Below, piece after piece: positions 15,720 to 24,834 of a stretch of DNA of 64,000 bases. A model generated the notes under the pieces. It had not been told where the DNA came from, searched no databases, and saw nothing but the letters and a program-made list of their open reading frames with translations. The position numbers were made by a program, and so were the translations under genes. The stretch is taken from the NCBI GenBank assembly GCA_029559035.1, contig JAKQCT010000034.1, positions 1 through 64,000 on the forward strand, given 5' to 3'. Source of the stretch: Acidobacteriota bacterium. Lineage in GTDB: Bacteria; Acidobacteriota; UBA4820. How positions within the stretch are numbered: the first letter of the stretch is position 1; each line of letters opens with the position of its first letter.

Positions 15720-16331
15720 TCACTTCCCTTTTTCGCACTCGCACTTGACCGGCCCGATTTTCTTAAAGAAATCTGTCTTAGTGTGTATCTTTCCATCATA
15801 ACTGTCTGACACTTCGTAATGCACCTTTGGATCTTCCTGATATCGCCCATCCTTGAAAGTGTAGCCATATATAACACCTTCTCCTGCGGTCATATGTCCA
15901 TAAATCATGATGTCAGGCCATTTATCTGTCGCTGGAGTAAAGATGATATATTCAGCCCCAATCTCGCCTAGTATCCTAGGCGGGTGGTCAGCAAAGACAA
16001 TGAAATTGCAATTGCCTGTTCCGCCGCAGATGAAAGGAACAATATATTCTGGTGAATTATCTTTATTGAGATCGACGATATAGATTCTGTCGCTTCCAAA
16101 ATAAAGATTGCCTTCTTTTTCAAGTTTATCGTAGTTCGGAAGTTCCCGTTTTCGTCTTTGTATTATGGCATTTCTCGCGAAGGTTTCCATCTCGGCGTTT
16201 CCATACATTGGTGCGACGCTGCATTGATACTCAAGCACCACCCTGCACTCCGGCTCCTCGGAATCGAGTTTTCCGGGGAGCGCCGAAAACAGAAGAAATG
16301 CAAGAAATAGCGTGCTAAAGGCTTTTTTCGT
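15720..16331 (-). CDS. Secreted orphan protein, apparent ACG start
   Basis: The frame from the stop at 15720 runs upstream past the first GTG (16241) through a convincing signal peptide (KKAFSTLFLAFLLFSALPG) to an in-frame TAG near 16343. The only codon at the right place is ACG (16331-16329), five bases after a perfect AGGAGG; no ATG, GTG or TTG lies between the TAG and the signal peptide. This gives 203 aa. The soluble part includes LYFGSDRIYIVDLNKDNSPEYIV and ICGGTGNCNFIVFAD, similar to periplasmic proteins with FG-GAP-like pieces. Either ACG initiates, or the start was mutated or misread. Confidence 0.55.
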   Translation of the reverse strand, partial: TKKAFSTLFLAFLLFSALPGKLDSEEPECRVVLEYQCSVAPMYGNAEMETFARNAIIQRRKRELPNYDKLEKEGNLYFGSDRIYIVDLNKDNSPEYIVPFICGGTGNCNFIVFADHPPRILGEIGAEYIIFTPATDKWPDIMIYGHMTAGEGVIYGYTFKDGRYQEDPKVHYEVSDSYDGKIHTKTDFFKKIGPVKCECEKGK

Positions 16332-16456
16332 CTTGCCCTCCTATTTTATTCTTCTCCTTTTCATTTTCCCCGTCAAGAGTTAAGCCGATTCCCCTGAATA
16401 CCTCCCTTATCTCTAAAAGCCCCGTTTTCCAACCCCTCCACTTTTTGCCCAAACCC

Positions 16457-18463
16457 TCACCAGGAATATGTCACAAGAAGCCTCATGCCGAAGGGGCGGG
16501 CTGGGGAAAAGTAGTCTGTGAAGCCGTTGGTTATGCCGCGGGTCGAGTATTTCCTGTCGAAAATGTTATCCGCCTGAAGTTCGACCGTCACCGGGCCGTT
16601 CTTGTAGCTCGCGCTGAGCGATGCGGCGTAATACGAGGAGAGCTTTTCCCGCTCGTTCGAAAGGTCGTTGCTGAGGTACTGCGGCCCTACATAGCCGAGC
16701 CTGCTTCCCGCCCCGAACCTGCCGCCCTTCCAATCGAGGCCGAGGCTGAAGGAGCTTTCGGGGACCATCGGGACGGCCATCCCGTCATACGGGCCCGCCG
16801 TAGCCTCGCAGTTCCTGATGTTCGCGTTTAAAGAGAGATCGAAGTTCCCGGGCAGGAACAAAGAGATGCTCCCTTCGATTCCTTCCCTTTCGGATTTACC
16901 GATGTTCATGTTCTGCCCGATGAAATGCGCCGGGTCGGTGAGGACGAAGACCGTCTCTTCTCTGAGGAACATCTTGTAGAGCGTGACGTTCGCCTTAAGG
17001 TTGTCGCCGAAATACTTGTAACCGGCCTCGAAGTCGTTGACCCTTGTGGGCTCGAGGTCCGGGTTCGAATAAAACCCGGGATAGGCGAACAGCTCGATGA
17101 CGCCGGGGATCCTGTAGCCTTCGGAAAAAGCGAGGAAGAACGATTCGGATTCGCTTTTGAGGAACGACACCGAGAGCCTTGTCGTCCCCTCCCTGAAAGT
17201 GCGCTTCTCGTCGTTCGACGGGAATAGGATGTCCCTGTAGTCGTACTTCGCCTCGTCAACCCTGTAGCCCGCGTCCATCCTGAACCTCGAAAGAGTATAT
17301 CCCAGCCGGATATAGCCTCCCGCGGTATCCTGCCCGGTGGAGGTGCGGGTCGCGATCATCTGCTTGTTGCCATAGAAATCGGTGTACCACCCAGAAGCGT
17401 CGTAACTTCCATTCGCGGCCTCGCCTGAGAAGGCCCATTCGAAGACGCCTTTCCCGAAGGGTTTCCTGCCGTCGATCTGGAAGATGCCGCCGGCGAGGTC
17501 CTCTTCCCCTGTCGTGAGAAAGCCGGTCATGTACCTTCCCGTCGTAAGGGTATCCCTGTCGTGGTTCCTCGAAAAACCTTCGACGACGAGGTTCACGCTC
17601 TCTCCGAACCTGCGGTTGTAGGTCGCCGCGAACAGCCTGTGCCTGCCCCTCGTCCCGTCATAAAGGTTGTAGGGGGACTGCCTCCTGTCCTCGTTCATCT
17701 CCTTTTCGGTCAACGCGCCCGGGGCGCTTATGGCGCCTCCCTCGTACTTCGCCAGAAGCGAAAGCGAGTCGCCTTCCCCGAAGTTGTAGGTCGCGCGGAC
17801 GATCCAGTCGTCCAGCCTGTGGCCGTCGTTCTCCCTGTATCCCTCCGAACGGTCGGTACCGAAGGCCGACACGAGGTCCCAGTTACCCAGCGAACCAGAG
17901 AAGGAGAGCCTTTCCGTCACGCCCCCGAAGCTTCCCAGCCCGGCGGTGAGGTCTATCCTCGGCAGTCCCGCGCCCTTTTTCGTAACGATGTTGACCACGC
18001 CGCCTATCGCGCCTCCGCCGTAGAGCGGGGCGAGCGCGCCGGAGTAGATCTCTATTCTCTCTATCTGCGAAAGGGGGACGACATCCCACCTTACCGAGTT
18101 GTCTTCGATGTTGTTGAGCCTCACGCCGTCGAGGAAACAAGAAACGCTCGTCCCCTCGGGAAATCCCCTGAGGTCTATCGTCCTTTCGACGGGATTGCCG
18201 GTGATGTCGTGCACGGCCACACCCGGGATGTCCGATAAAAGCTGCTGGATCGTCGCCGCTCCGGAACTCTCGATGTCGTCACGAGTGATGACTATTATCG
18301 GCGCCGGAGTCAGTGTCGCCTGCCGCTCCTCCAGAGGGATCCTGTCGCCGTAGACGGTGATCGAAGATTCATAGACCGCCAGCTTCCTCGAGGGATCGTC
18401 GCAGGAGGCGTTCAACGCGGTAAAGAGCAGCAGAGCGATCGCAACAACGAATTCCTTTTTCAT
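16457..18463 (-). CDS. btuB: TonB-dependent receptor, BtuB-like (cobalamin uptake)
   Basis: 668 aa with signal peptide (MKKEFVVAIALLLFTALNA). The plug domain (about 45-160) has the usual phrases PIIVITRDDIESSGAATIQQ, DIPGVAV, IDLRGFPEGTSV and IERIEIYSGALAPLYGGGAIGGVVNIVTKK. The remaining 500 residues are a beta-barrel ending in the outer-membrane signature Trp (VTYSW). A possible TonB box is SSITVYG near 33. Last gene of an operon preceded by btuD, btuC and btuF homologs and a cobalamin riboswitch, so cobamide transport across the outer membrane is the natural assignment, rather than iron-siderophore. Confidence 0.88.
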   Translation of the reverse strand: MKKEFVVAIALLLFTALNASCDDPSRKLAVYESSITVYGDRIPLEERQATLTPAPIIVITRDDIESSGAATIQQLLSDIPGVAVHDITGNPVERTIDLRGFPEGTSVSCFLDGVRLNNIEDNSVRWDVVPLSQIERIEIYSGALAPLYGGGAIGGVVNIVTKKGAGLPRIDLTAGLGSFGGVTERLSFSGSLGNWDLVSAFGTDRSEGYRENDGHRLDDWIVRATYNFGEGDSLSLLAKYEGGAISAPGALTEKEMNEDRRQSPYNLYDGTRGRHRLFAATYNRRFGESVNLVVEGFSRNHDRDTLTTGRYMTGFLTTGEEDLAGGIFQIDGRKPFGKGVFEWAFSGEAANGSYDASGWYTDFYGNKQMIATRTSTGQDTAGGYIRLGYTLSRFRMDAGYRVDEAKYDYRDILFPSNDEKRTFREGTTRLSVSFLKSESESFFLAFSEGYRIPGVIELFAYPGFYSNPDLEPTRVNDFEAGYKYFGDNLKANVTLYKMFLREETVFVLTDPAHFIGQNMNIGKSEREGIEGSISLFLPGNFDLSLNANIRNCEATAGPYDGMAVPMVPESSFSLGLDWKGGRFGAGSRLGYVGPQYLSNDLSNEREKLSSYYAASLSASYKNGPVTVELQADNIFDRKYSTRGITNGFTDYFSPARPFGMRLLVTYSW

Positions 18464-18480
18464 CGCATATTCCCCTTATT

Positions 18481-19257
18481 TCAGTTCGAACCGTTCTTTT
18501 TCGGATAGTAGTATGAAAAATCGTGGATGTCGATCGAAGAAAAATCGACGAAGTATGTCTCCTTGAGAAGGCTCTCCATCGCGCCCCTCTCCTTGGGCGC
18601 CTCGACGAACTCTCCGCCCTTTTTGAGGACGAAGAGCCTGTGGTTGAACTGTATCGAGATGTTGAAGTCGTGGACCGCGTAGATGACGGTCTTCCCTTCC
18701 GTCGAAAGCCTGTCGAAGAGCCCGCAGATCCTCAGCCTGTGGGCGAGGTCGAGGTGGTTCATCGGCTCGTCCATGACCAGTATCGGGCAGTCCTGCACGA
18801 GGCATCTTGCGATCAGGCCCCGCTGGAGCTCTCCGCCGCTCAGGGTAGAAATGGGCCTCTCCCAGAGGTCTTCGAGTTCTAAAAGTTCCCCTGCCTCCCG
18901 CTTTTTCTTCTGGATGAATTCTCCGAAAGAACCGCCGCCGCGTCTCGGGAAACCGCCCTTCTCGGCAAGTTCCCAGAGGCTCCATTCCTGCGGCTGGACG
19001 GACCTCTGCGGGAGGTAGGATATCGTCTCCGCCCTCTCCTTATGGCTCGTTTCGGAGATGCTTTTTCCCTTGCAGATGATCTCCCCTTCGCAAGGCTTGA
19101 GGAGGCCGAGAAGAAGTTTTAAAAACGTCGTCTTGCCAGCGCCGTTGGGGCCGAGGATGGCCGTGACCGAACCGGGCGGAAAGAGAGCCGAGAAACCCTT
19201 TACAAGGCTCTCCCCCGAGCCGTACGCGAAGGAGACTCCCCTGGCCTCAAGAGTCAT
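18481..19257 (-). CDS. btuD: ABC transporter ATPase, cobalamin/siderophore type
   Basis: 258 aa. Walker A LGPNGAGKTTFLKLLLGLL (about 35-53), Q-loop SYLPQRSV, signature LSGGELQRG, Walker B ILVMDEPMNHLD and H-loop IYAVHDFN are all intact. It belongs to the FecE/BtuD group that powers importers for iron-siderophores and cobamides. Its start overlaps the permease 3' end by 11 bases. The riboswitch upstream of the operon points to cobamide import across the inner membrane. Confidence 0.88.
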   Translation of the reverse strand: MTLEARGVSFAYGSGESLVKGFSALFPPGSVTAILGPNGAGKTTFLKLLLGLLKPCEGEIICKGKSISETSHKERAETISYLPQRSVQPQEWSLWELAEKGGFPRRGGGSFGEFIQKKKREAGELLELEDLWERPISTLSGGELQRGLIARCLVQDCPILVMDEPMNHLDLAHRLRICGLFDRLSTEGKTVIYAVHDFNISIQFNHRLFVLKKGGEFVEAPKERGAMESLLKETYFVDFSSIDIHDFSYYYPKKNGSN

Positions 19258-20200
19258 TGAAAAGCTCCTTCTTCATGAGCAGGGCGAAGAAAAACAGTAT
19301 CCCGACGAAATTGATGTAAAGGCCTACGGGCACTATCACGATGGATGAAACGGCCTTCGTCATGACATATGCTGCAAGCATCAGCGCCGGGCCGAGGATC
19401 ACGGAAGCGGCGAAGAGCCTGCCGAAGGAATTGCCGAAAACGGAGCGGGCGATGTGCGGAACGATCAGCCCCACGAAACCTATCATCCCCGCGATAGAAA
19501 CGGCCGTAGTCGCGAGCAGGGAGGCTCCCGCGAGCGAAGCGAACCTCACCTTCGCCACATCGACTCCGAGCGATGACGCCTCGTCGTCTGAGAAAGAGAG
19601 GATGTCGATCGCTTTTCCAGCCCGGAGGAGGACGACCGCGGATATCAGGATCACGCTGAAGGCGAAGGACAGCTCGAAGGAAGAGATGGGATAGATAAAC
19701 CCTATGAGAAGAGTGTTGGTGGCGGCCAGTTCCGCCGGGTCGAGGAATGAAACTATGAGCCGCGCGAGTGCCGCGAAGGCTGTGTTGAGAAGGACGCCTG
19801 CGAGAAGCATCCTTTCCGGATTGCCTTTGGAAACCTTCATGAGAAGGACAAGAGACCCGCCTCCGATAACGAATGCCGAGAGAGCCCTCAGCGGGAAAGC
19901 CGCCCCGCCCATCCCCACGAGAAGCAAGGAAAGAGTTACTCCGAAAGCGCCGCCGCCTGATATTCCCACGACGTAGGAGTCGGCGAGGGGGTTTCTGAGC
20001 ACCACCTGGAACACCAGCCCCGAAACAGCGAGAGCGACGCCCGTCAGAACTGCCGAAAGGATCTCCGGCAGCCTTATATTCAGAATCACCGTTTTCATTC
20101 CTTCCCGGTCGATGTTCTGGGGGAGAAAAAGAAAGAACGAGGCCAAAATCAGAAGGACCAGCAGCAGCGGGATGATGAGGAAACCGCCTTTCAGATTCAC
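19247..20200 (-). CDS. btuC: FecCD-family permease, cobalamin importer
   Basis: 317 aa, about ten membrane helices. FecCD landmarks: LRLPEILSAVLTGVALAVSG near the N-terminus (RLPR-like motif), VVLRNPLADSYVVGISGGGAFG, GMIGFVGLIVPHIARSVFG and the C-terminal VPVGLYINFVGILFFF. GTG start overlaps the TGA of btuF (GTGA). Forms the transmembrane dimer of the importer with the ATPase next door. Confidence 0.9.
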   Translation of the reverse strand: MNLKGGFLIIPLLLVLLILASFFLFLPQNIDREGMKTVILNIRLPEILSAVLTGVALAVSGLVFQVVLRNPLADSYVVGISGGGAFGVTLSLLLVGMGGAAFPLRALSAFVIGGGSLVLLMKVSKGNPERMLLAGVLLNTAFAALARLIVSFLDPAELAATNTLLIGFIYPISSFELSFAFSVILISAVVLLRAGKAIDILSFSDDEASSLGVDVAKVRFASLAGASLLATTAVSIAGMIGFVGLIVPHIARSVFGNSFGRLFAASVILGPALMLAAYVMTKAVSSIVIVPVGLYINFVGILFFFALLMKKELFNDS

Positions 20201-21012
20201 TTCTTGTTTTCCCTCCTCAGTTCCGCCAGCTTTTCCACGCCTTCTACGACCCGCGGCCCCGGCCTCATGATAAGGTCGGCGTTTATTTCCCCGATCCTGG
20301 TGTTTTTATCGATGGCTCTGATCCTGCGGACGAACTCTTCACGGGAATCCTTACCTATCTCGCCTTCGGGAAGGATTATCCAGTCGGGGTCCAATCCCGC
20401 GATCGTGTCGAAGGAGATGACGGAATATGACGGAGGGACCTGCTCGAGAACGTTGACAAATCCAGCGGCCCGGCACAGGTCGTTGAGGTACGACCCCTTT
20501 CCGGCGGCGACCGCCGGATCGAGCCCGACCAAAAAGATCGCGCGTTCTTTTTTGAATGGAATTTCCTTTGAAATTTTCTCTACAGATTTTCTTATTCTTT
20601 CCGCGAGTTTGCCGGCCTCTGCCTCCCGCCCGCATTTCCGGCCTATATCGTATATGCACGCGATGAGCTCTTCAAGCGTCGAGACCGGATACTCGGTCAC
20701 ACTGATCCCCAGCCTTCTGATAACTCCGAGCGACTCGCCGCTCTGCATCCCCGAGACCGTAAGGCATTCCCGCGGACGCATGGCCGCGATCTTTTCAAAA
20801 AGGATACCGTCGTAGGACGCCACGATCTCTTTCTTCGCGGCCTCCGCGGGATGATCGGCGGGTGCTGTGACACCGGCAAGGCTGTCTCCAGCTCCTATCG
20901 CGAAGATTATCTCCGTTGTCGAAGGGGAAAGGCTGATGAACCTTCCGCCCGGCCTTTCGGCGAAGACGGCGAAACAGGCGATAAGAATTATAAAACAAAA
21001 ACAGCGTCTCAT
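20197..21012 (-). CDS. btuF: Periplasmic cobalamin-binding protein
   Basis: 271 aa from the ATG at 21012 (AAAGGTGAAA upstream); an upstream extension to 21081 runs into the riboswitch and is rejected. Signal peptide MRRCFCFIILIACFAVFA. The mature part is a BtuF/FepB-type binding protein: ISLSPSTTEIIFAIGAGDSLAGVT, YPVSTLEELIACI, ERAIFLVGLDP, SFDTIAGLDPDWIILPE. It delivers cobamides to BtuCD. First structural gene after the riboswitch. Confidence 0.88.
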   Translation of the reverse strand: MRRCFCFIILIACFAVFAERPGGRFISLSPSTTEIIFAIGAGDSLAGVTAPADHPAEAAKKEIVASYDGILFEKIAAMRPRECLTVSGMQSGESLGVIRRLGISVTEYPVSTLEELIACIYDIGRKCGREAEAGKLAERIRKSVEKISKEIPFKKERAIFLVGLDPAVAAGKGSYLNDLCRAAGFVNVLEQVPPSYSVISFDTIAGLDPDWIILPEGEIGKDSREEFVRRIRAIDKNTRIGEINADLIMRPGPRVVEGVEKLAELRRENKK

Positions 21013-21083
21013 TTTCACCTTTCGGGGGGTCTTGAGACGCCGGAAAAGACGTTCTCCCGCGAGAACGGCCGTTCTGTGCATCC

Positions 21084-21248
21084 CAAGGCAGGTCTCCTGG
21101 CTTACGGGTCTTTCTACTCGCGGCGCCTTCCCGCCCGTGTGGGCAGTGGCAAAAAGCCGCTTTCGTCGCCGATCACAGTGACGGGGTCGCAGCCGGATCT
21201 CACGGCATTTCCCTTTTCACCCCCTGTGAAGGGGCACCTTGGCGCTCC
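21084..21248 (-). promoter_or_regulatory. Cobalamin (AdoCbl-class) riboswitch controlling btuFCD-btuB
   Basis: On the minus strand the conserved order is present: GGTG...AAAAGGGAA near the 5' end, the ATCCGGC and GACCCCGTCACTGTGA core, GCCACTGCCCACACGGGCGGGAAGG arm, and the closing AAGCCAGGAGACCTGCC at 21088-21105. Between it and the btuF start (21013-21083) lie alternative hairpins (GTTCTCGCGGGAGAAC; GACCCCCC beside the AAAGGTG ribosome site), which can serve as the expression platform. Binding of adenosylcobalamin is expected to turn off the importer operon. Confidence 0.9.
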
Positions 21249-21263
21249 GGTTTTTAAATAGGA

Positions 21264-21482
21264 CTACTCTCCTTCTTCTTCGAACTCGTTCTTGACGTTC
21301 AGCCTGAGGCACGCGGCGGCGTGCATCTGCAGGGCCGCCTTCTTCGCTTCCTGAAGCTCGGCCAGCCGCTCTTTCACTTTGGCGAGTTCCGCCTCGATCT
21401 GAATGTCGATGTCCTTGATCTCGTCCTTGGTCTGGGAAAGGGCATCCTGATAAAACTTTTTCTGCTTGTCGGTTAAGCTCAC
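21264..21482 (-). CDS. Small coiled-coil protein (72 aa)
   Basis: GTG start at 21482 with AGGGAGG upstream, 22 bases after the stop of the kinase fusion. Residues 8-50 form one long charged helix (DIDIQIEAELAKVKERLAEL) and the protein ends in an acidic EFEEEGE tail. No known family. It is probably co-transcribed with the large kinase, and its stop lies just before the riboswitch leader. A partner or assembly role for the kinase is possible but unsupported. Confidence 0.65.
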   Translation of the reverse strand: MSLTDKQKKFYQDALSQTKDEIKDIDIQIEAELAKVKERLAELQEAKKAALQMHAAACLRLNVKNEFEEEGE

Positions 21483-21504
21483 AGCAACCTCCCTATTAGG
21501 TCTT

Positions 21505-24500
21505 CTATTTCAACTTGAAAGGAATCCCGAACGTCATCTGAGTCTTGACCGGCACGCCGTCCTTCACGGCGGGGGCGAACTGCCACTGCATAGCCGCCTT
21601 AACGCATTCGTCCTTGAGGCCGTAGTCGGGCGAAGGCCCGCGGACCACTTCGGCGGCGGTGACCTTGCCTTCCTCGTTCACGCTCATCTGGACATAGTAT
21701 GTGCCCTCTACCTTGTTCTGCCTGGCGAGTGCGGTATAGACGGGTTCAGCCCTCTTGATCACCTTCGGCCTTTCGCTGTCGAGGAGGTCCGGGAGAGGAA
21801 CGAACTGGCCCCGTTCCGTCTTTTTGGGCTGGGCTGCGGCTTTTGCCGCATCGTCCGCCTTCTTCTTGTCTTCCTCGGCCTTGAGCCTCGCCGCCTCGTC
21901 GGCCTTTTCCTTCTCCTTCTGGGCCTTCAGGGCCGCCACGTCGTCCTTCGACTTGTTCGCACTGTCGAGGCCGGACTTCGCAGCTTTCGATATCGCGTCG
22001 AACTCGCCGATGCTCTTGGCGTTCCTGAACAGCCTGTCCATGTTGCCCTTGCTCTTCTTCAGGGATTCGAGAGCCTGGGGCGCGTGTTCCGCGGCTCCGG
22101 CGGCCTCGACCGCCTTTATGGCGTCGTCGAAGCTCTTGAGCGCCGTCGTCGCCGCCGTCTTTGCTTTTTCGACGTCGGCTGGGTTTTCGGCAGTCGCCGG
22201 CGGAGGCGGGACCTCAGGCGTTATTTCCTTCGGCGCCTCGGGGACCTTCGGCTGGGTATCGGCGGGCTTGGTATCCGTAACGGCAGGTTTCTCTTCCGCG
22301 GGAGGAGCCGGCTTCTTGCCTCCGAAGAGGAGGAATCCGATAATGGCGAGAACCACCACTCCGCCGACAATCCCGCCGATCATCATCATTTTCTTCTTGC
22401 CTTCGCCCGCGTCCTCATCGGCCGCGACGCTGGAGAAAAGCTCCTCCTTCTTTTCGGCAGGCTTCGGCGGAGGCGGAGCCTCCTTTTGAACGGGTTTTGG
22501 CGGTGGCGGGGCGGCCTTCTTCTCTTCTACCGGCCTGGGTTTCTCTACCGGCTTTGGAGGGGGAGGCGGCGGCACGACCTTGACCGTGTCGACCTTCTTC
22601 TTCTCCTCCGCTTCTTTCTGGGGCTGCTGCAGGCCTGCTTCGGCCTCTTCCTTTTCCCTGCTGAGCGCTTCCAGCTTCTCCTTCGTGTAAACGGAGGGGA
22701 AAAGGTTCGAAAGGAAGGAGACCGTATCGTACGCGGTGGTCACGAACGCCATCTGCCTCGAGAATTTTTCAAGGTCCGCTTCGAGGCTTCTCGCGTCGCG
22801 GTAGCGGCGGTCGGGATCTTTCTCGAGCGAGCGCCTGATTATCTTTTCCAGCTGCTGCGGGATCAGTTCCTTGAACGGCTCGAAGTCGGGGACCTTCGCC
22901 TCGCGGACGCGTTCCAATATCGACATCTCCGAGTCGCCGTAGAAAAGCTTCTTCCCCGTGAGCATTTCGAAGAGGACCGTTCCGACCGAGAAAATGTCGC
23001 TCCTTCCGTCAAGCGTCTTTCCCCATGCCTGTTCCGGGGACATGTAAAGAAGCTTGCCCTTCAGCGCTCCCGTCTGGGTGTGGCTGGCCTTGCTCGCTGC
23101 CTTCGCTATGCCGAAGTCCACGAGTTTAACTTCGCCGGCGGAAGAAATGAGGATGTTCTGCGGGGAGACATCCCTGTGAACCAGCTTCATCGCCTTCCCG
23201 TCGGCGTCCTTAGCGGTGTGGGCGTAATGGAGCGCGGAGCAGACCTTCCTCGCGATGTAAACGGCCGTCTTCAGGGGGACCGTCTCCTGGAGAGGTTCGC
23301 ACTCCTTGAGGATGCTCCTCAGGTCGCGCCCCTCCACATACTCCATCGCTATGAAGTAGGCGTCGCTCTTCTTTCCCAGGTCGTAGATATGGACTATGTT
23401 GGGATGATTGAGCTGGGCGGCGAGCTTCGCTTCGTCTATGAACATCGTGACGAAATCGGAATTTGTGGCCAGGTGGGGAAGGATCTTCTTTATCGCGACG
23501 ATCCTCTGGAACCCTTCGAGCCCGACCTGTTTAGCCTTGAAGAGCTCGGCCATGCCGCCTGTTGCGATCTTGTCCTGAAGCTCGTACTGACCGAAAAGCA
23601 TCTTCCCTTCGCCGGTGTCTTCTATTTTGGAGGGCGCGGCGGGTTTCACCTCGGCGGGCAGGGGCTTGGGCTCTGGCGCCGGAGCGGGTTTCGGAGGTTC
23701 GGGGAGCTTAACTTCCGGCATTTCAGGAGCTTTTTTAGCCGGAGCGCTCTTCAGCTTGACCCCCGAAAGGGTTTCCTCCAGTTTCTTGTCAATTGACGAT
23801 TTGGCTTCGGGTTCGGCTTTGGCCGCGGGTTTCTCGATCCTGGGGATATCTATCTTGGGAATCTGAGGAGGGGCGGAAGGCTTCGCGGGCTCCGCGGCCT
23901 TCTGAGGCTCGCCGAGCGCCGCTCCGATGTCTATCTTCGGAGAGGTCCCCGGCTCCTTGCCTTTCACGATCTTCTGCTCGACTCCTTTTATCACATCCCC
24001 GAACAGCTCTTCCGAAGTTACCTGGCTTTCAGGAACCTGCGCGGGCGGAGGCTGCACCGCCTTGGGAGGTTCGGCCGGTTTCGGCGGAGGAGGAGGTAGT
24101 GGCGGAGGAGGAGGCGGAGGGGGTGGCGGAGGAGGCGGCGGCGGAGGCGGGGGCGGAGCCGTTTCCTTCTTTGGCTCCGGAATCGGAGGAGGAGGAGCGG
24201 CAGCAGGAGCGGCCTCTTTTTTCTTTGTGGGCATCGACAGGCCCGAGAGTGTGTCTTCTAGAGCCTTGTCTATGTCAAGCCCTGGTTTTTTCTTCGGCTC
24301 TCTCGGGGCCTCCTTCTGCACCTCGATAACAGGCGGAGCGGGAGCCTGGACCTGCGGGGCCTCCCTCTTTTCTTCTGCTTGCGGAGCAGGCGCAACTTCT
24401 TTCTTTCCGAGATAGGTCTCCATCGCGGAGAGGAGAACCTGTTCTTCGATGGGGTCTTCGAGGTAATCGGCGGCGCCGTATATCTTGGTCGCGTCGGCCT

Positions 24501-24771
24501 TGTACTTCCTGCTCTTGTAGATGCTGCAGTGCATTATGATCGGGATGCTCTTTTTCTTCTCGACCATCTCCTGGCACACCTGGAAGCCGTGTTTCTTGGG
24601 AAGCATCGTCCTCAGGAGGACCAGGTCGGGACCGATCTTGTCGAATTCCTCGATGGCCTGTATCCCGTCCTTGGCGGTAAAAACCTCGTAAACATCCGTT
24701 GGGATAAGGGAGATCAGCCTGTCGAGAGCCTTGGGTTCATAATCAACAACAAGAATTTTCTTCTTAGCCAT
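21505..24771 (-). CDS. Receiver - Ser/Thr kinase - TonB C-terminal fusion
   Basis: 1088 aa. Residues 1-120: CheY-like receiver with altered active site (Y11, R54 at the phospho-Asp position, D106 at the Lys position). Residues 125-390: Pro-rich linker including 19 consecutive Pro. Residues about 392-670: PknB-type kinase with G-loop ATGGMAELFKA, AIKK Lys, HRDVSPQN catalytic loop, DFGIAKA and SPEQAWG. About 792-815: single membrane span (MMIGGIVGGVVVLAIIGFLLFG). About 850-980: long charged helix. About 985-1088: TonB/AgmX-like C-terminal domain (VEGTYYVQMSVNEEGKV; AAMQWQFAPAVKDG). Topology puts the kinase in the cytoplasm and TonB domain in the periplasm. Role unknown; all catalytic kinase residues are present. 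Confidence 0.85.
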   Translation of the reverse strand: MAKKKILVVDYEPKALDRLISLIPTDVYEVFTAKDGIQAIEEFDKIGPDLVLLRTMLPKKHGFQVCQEMVEKKKSIPIIMHCSIYKSRKYKADATKIYGAADYLEDPIEEQVLLSAMETYLGKKEVAPAPQAEEKREAPQVQAPAPPVIEVQKEAPREPKKKPGLDIDKALEDTLSGLSMPTKKKEAAPAAAPPPPIPEPKKETAPPPPPPPPPPPPPPPPPPPLPPPPPKPAEPPKAVQPPPAQVPESQVTSEELFGDVIKGVEQKIVKGKEPGTSPKIDIGAALGEPQKAAEPAKPSAPPQIPKIDIPRIEKPAAKAEPEAKSSIDKKLEETLSGVKLKSAPAKKAPEMPEVKLPEPPKPAPAPEPKPLPAEVKPAAPSKIEDTGEGKMLFGQYELQDKIATGGMAELFKAKQVGLEGFQRIVAIKKILPHLATNSDFVTMFIDEAKLAAQLNHPNIVHIYDLGKKSDAYFIAMEYVEGRDLRSILKECEPLQETVPLKTAVYIARKVCSALHYAHTAKDADGKAMKLVHRDVSPQNILISSAGEVKLVDFGIAKAASKASHTQTGALKGKLLYMSPEQAWGKTLDGRSDIFSVGTVLFEMLTGKKLFYGDSEMSILERVREAKVPDFEPFKELIPQQLEKIIRRSLEKDPDRRYRDARSLEADLEKFSRQMAFVTTAYDTVSFLSNLFPSVYTKEKLEALSREKEEAEAGLQQPQKEAEEKKKVDTVKVVPPPPPPKPVEKPRPVEEKKAAPPPPKPVQKEAPPPPKPAEKKEELFSSVAADEDAGEGKKKMMMIGGIVGGVVVLAIIGFLLFGGKKPAPPAEEKPAVTDTKPADTQPKVPEAPKEITPEVPPPPATAENPADVEKAKTAATTALKSFDDAIKAVEAAGAAEHAPQALESLKKSKGNMDRLFRNAKSIGEFDAISKAAKSGLDSANKSKDDVAALKAQKEKEKADEAARLKAEEDKKKADDAAKAAAQPKKTERGQFVPLPDLLDSERPKVIKRAEPVYTALARQNKVEGTYYVQMSVNEEGKVTAAEVVRGPSPDYGLKDECVKAAMQWQFAPAVKDGVPVKTQMTFGIPFKLK

Positions 24772-24834
24772 TACCTCAAGCCCATCCTCATTTACATTCT
24801 ACCTTAGGAGAAAAAAAATTCAAAACGGAGAAGG

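Noticed and set aside
16457-21012. Iron-siderophore assignment for the TonB receptor and ABC importer
   Set aside because: The family alone allows it, but the cobalamin riboswitch at the head of the operon favours cobamide uptake.
21466-23796. Large plus-strand open frame (776 codons) over the kinase fusion
   Set aside because: It is antisense to a gene with clear kinase and receiver motifs; its translation is Arg/Leu-rich with no domain, as expected of high-GC shadow frames.
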